In this document: piece after piece, positions 5,392 through 6,022 of the stretch | Numbering within the stretch: position 1 is the first letter of the stretch | How the letters are laid out: every line of letters begins with the position of its first letter | Assembly: GCA_014730295.1 (NCBI GenBank) | Contig: WJIN01000241.1 | Location: 1 to 6,022, forward strand | Reading direction: 5' to 3' | Origin: Promethearchaeota archaeon | GTDB lineage: Archaea; Asgardarchaeota; Lokiarchaeia; Sigynarchaeales; SOKP01 | Length of the DNA: 6,022 bases | The notes under the pieces: generated by a model | What the model was told of the DNA's origin: nothing | Database searches by the model: none | What the model saw: only the letters and a program-made list of their open reading frames with translations | Made by a program: the position numbers and the translations under genes

Positions 5392-5847
5392 ATGTCGGAC
5401 TTTATCAATTATAAAACCTTTTTCCGCAATTTAATAATTGCAGGAGTTTTAGGATTACTAATTCCCTATCTAGTGTTAACATATGCGATTCCCTCGAACG
5501 CGGTTTTTAATTTTCCACTAATTATGACTAACGGAATCATTTGGCTCGCAGGATATGGTGCATTAGGTCTTTTTGCAAAAAATACCTTTTATCGTTTTTT
5601 AATCGGGATGGGATATGTGGCACTTATGGCATATTTTTACACAGTCGGGAGCAATTTCTTTACGATTTTCATCCCTCATACTGGATTTGGATATATGTTT
5701 GCGAGTGGTACGATTTTTGGTATCCCTATAGCCGTCGGATACAACTACGCTTGGGTTGCGGTTGTGATCCTTATTCTCACGGGTCTGAATGTTTTAAGAA
5801 AGTTCATTAAACCCGTTGAAGAGAAGCCTGAGAGAGTGGAAAATTAA
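5392..5847 (+). CDS. Multi-pass (about four-helix) integral membrane protein
   Basis: I do not recognise the family. The 151 residues are highly hydrophobic, with likely helices at about 13-33, 41-61, 67-86 and 112-135, and a shorter hydrophobic stretch at about 98-110 (TGFGYMFASGTIFG) that may be re-entrant or part of a longer helix. It ends in a charged, cytosolic-looking tail (RKFIKPVEEKPERVEN). Glycine-rich and aromatic helices suggest packing against a partner, but no catalytic or transport motif is visible. The start is well supported: a G-rich stretch (six G at 5381-5386) precedes the ATG by five bases and also encodes the end of the upstream protein. Only one base separates the two genes, so they form an operon with the WHy/LEA2-like protein. 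The frame at 5541-5810 inside this gene is a shadow. Confidence 0.82.
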   Translation: MSDFINYKTFFRNLIIAGVLGLLIPYLVLTYAIPSNAVFNFPLIMTNGIIWLAGYGALGLFAKNTFYRFLIGMGYVALMAYFYTVGSNFFTIFIPHTGFGYMFASGTIFGIPIAVGYNYAWVAVVILILTGLNVLRKFIKPVEEKPERVEN

Positions 5848-5868
5848 TATTAAATTTTCTAACAATCA

Positions 5869-5884
5869 TTTTTTTTCTTTTTTT
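5869..5884 (+). terminator. Poly-T terminator of the membrane-protein operon
   Basis: T8, a single C and T7 lie 21 bp after the stop codon at 5847. Such T-tracts terminate archaeal RNA polymerase without a hairpin. A 12-bp perfect palindrome (TAACTTAAGTTA, 5886-5897) follows directly but overlaps the stop of the convergent gene and is probably incidental. Confidence 0.65.
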
Positions 5885-5889
5885 ATAAC

Positions 5890-6021
5890 TTAAGTTAACC
5901 AAATTCCACTGATTATACCAATCTCTCCATTCAGATTGATAAAATTTTTTTGCCTAAATAGGAGAGATAAGAAGTCAACAACATATCCCATATAACACCA
6001 GGTCGCAAAGAGTATATTTAG
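5890..6021 (-). CDS. C-terminal end of a membrane protein, truncated by the window edge
   Basis: On the minus strand the frame is open from the right window edge for 43 codons to a TAA at 5892-5890. It has no start inside the window except an internal ATG, so only the C-terminus is seen. The visible part begins with a hydrophobic segment, LNILFATWCYMGYVVDFLSLLF, then a short polar tail RQKNFINLNGEIGIISGIWLT. The GYVVDFLSLL stretch is loosely like the last helix of TM2-type small membrane proteins (a W/G-Y-x-x-D pattern), but this is weak. The gene is convergent to the 5392-5847 gene, with stops 42 bp apart. The chance of a random 43-codon open frame in AT-rich DNA is not negligible; the membrane-like composition and the convergent layout favour a real gene. 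Confidence 0.5.
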   Translation of the reverse strand, partial: LNILFATWCYMGYVVDFLSLLFRQKNFINLNGEIGIISGIWLT

Positions 6022-6022
6022 G

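Noticed and set aside
5541..5810. 89-codon plus-strand frame inside the four-helix membrane protein gene
   Set aside because: It overlaps the membrane protein gene in another frame, has no ribosome-binding site, and its translation is rich in C, W, R and Y without membrane pattern.
5886..5897. 12-bp perfect palindrome TAACTTAAGTTA after the poly-T run
   Set aside because: It has no stem-loop spacer, is very AT-rich, and overlaps the stop of the convergent partial gene; probably coincidence.

Overview
The window looks archaeal. It is AT-rich, and most genes lack a strong ribosome-binding site. Instead they have TATA-like boxes either about 26 nt before the start codon (leaderless layout) or 50-70 nt before it. 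The run of poly-T after the last plus-strand gene fits archaeal termination. The GMP-synthase-type protein is a stand-alone ATP-pyrophosphatase subunit, as in Archaea. Small membrane proteins carrying a winged helix plus zinc ribbon, and a membrane-anchored WHy/LEA2-like protein with many N-glycosylation sequons, are also archaeal in style. An Asgard-type archaeon is my guess, but it rests on overall impression and not on a diagnostic gene.

Layout. The left edge (to 248) holds the end of a small membrane protein whose start may lie outside the window. After 28 bp comes a class I SAM-dependent methyltransferase (277-861) that resembles the FAM173/ATPSCKMT-like group. A mostly helical protein of unknown function follows (966-1430), with its own TATA box. 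Next are an M24-family metallopeptidase-like protein of prolidase/aminopeptidase P type (1522-2697) and a divergent, enlarged GMP synthase ATP-pyrophosphatase subunit (2801-3988). These genes all run on the plus strand but are separated by about 90-105 bp with separate promoter candidates, so they are probably transcribed separately.

Convergent to the GMP synthase gene is a minus-strand gene (4031-4603, or starting at 4594) for a two-helix membrane protein with a cytosolic winged helix and a C-terminal zinc ribbon. A 265-bp divergent intergenic region with a perfect 8-bp inverted repeat separates it from a tight two-gene plus-strand operon: a single-pass WHy/LEA2-like protein (4869-5390) and a multi-pass membrane protein (5392-5847), 1 bp apart. 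A poly-T terminator follows. The right edge holds the C-terminus of another minus-strand membrane protein (5890-6021).

No mobile element, CRISPR array, tRNA or rRNA was seen. This is mostly a housekeeping and hypothetical-protein region. The points most worth attention are the enlarged GMP-synthase-like PPase, the M24 protein lacking the usual histidine, and the envelope gene pair with a divergent membrane-bound putative regulator.
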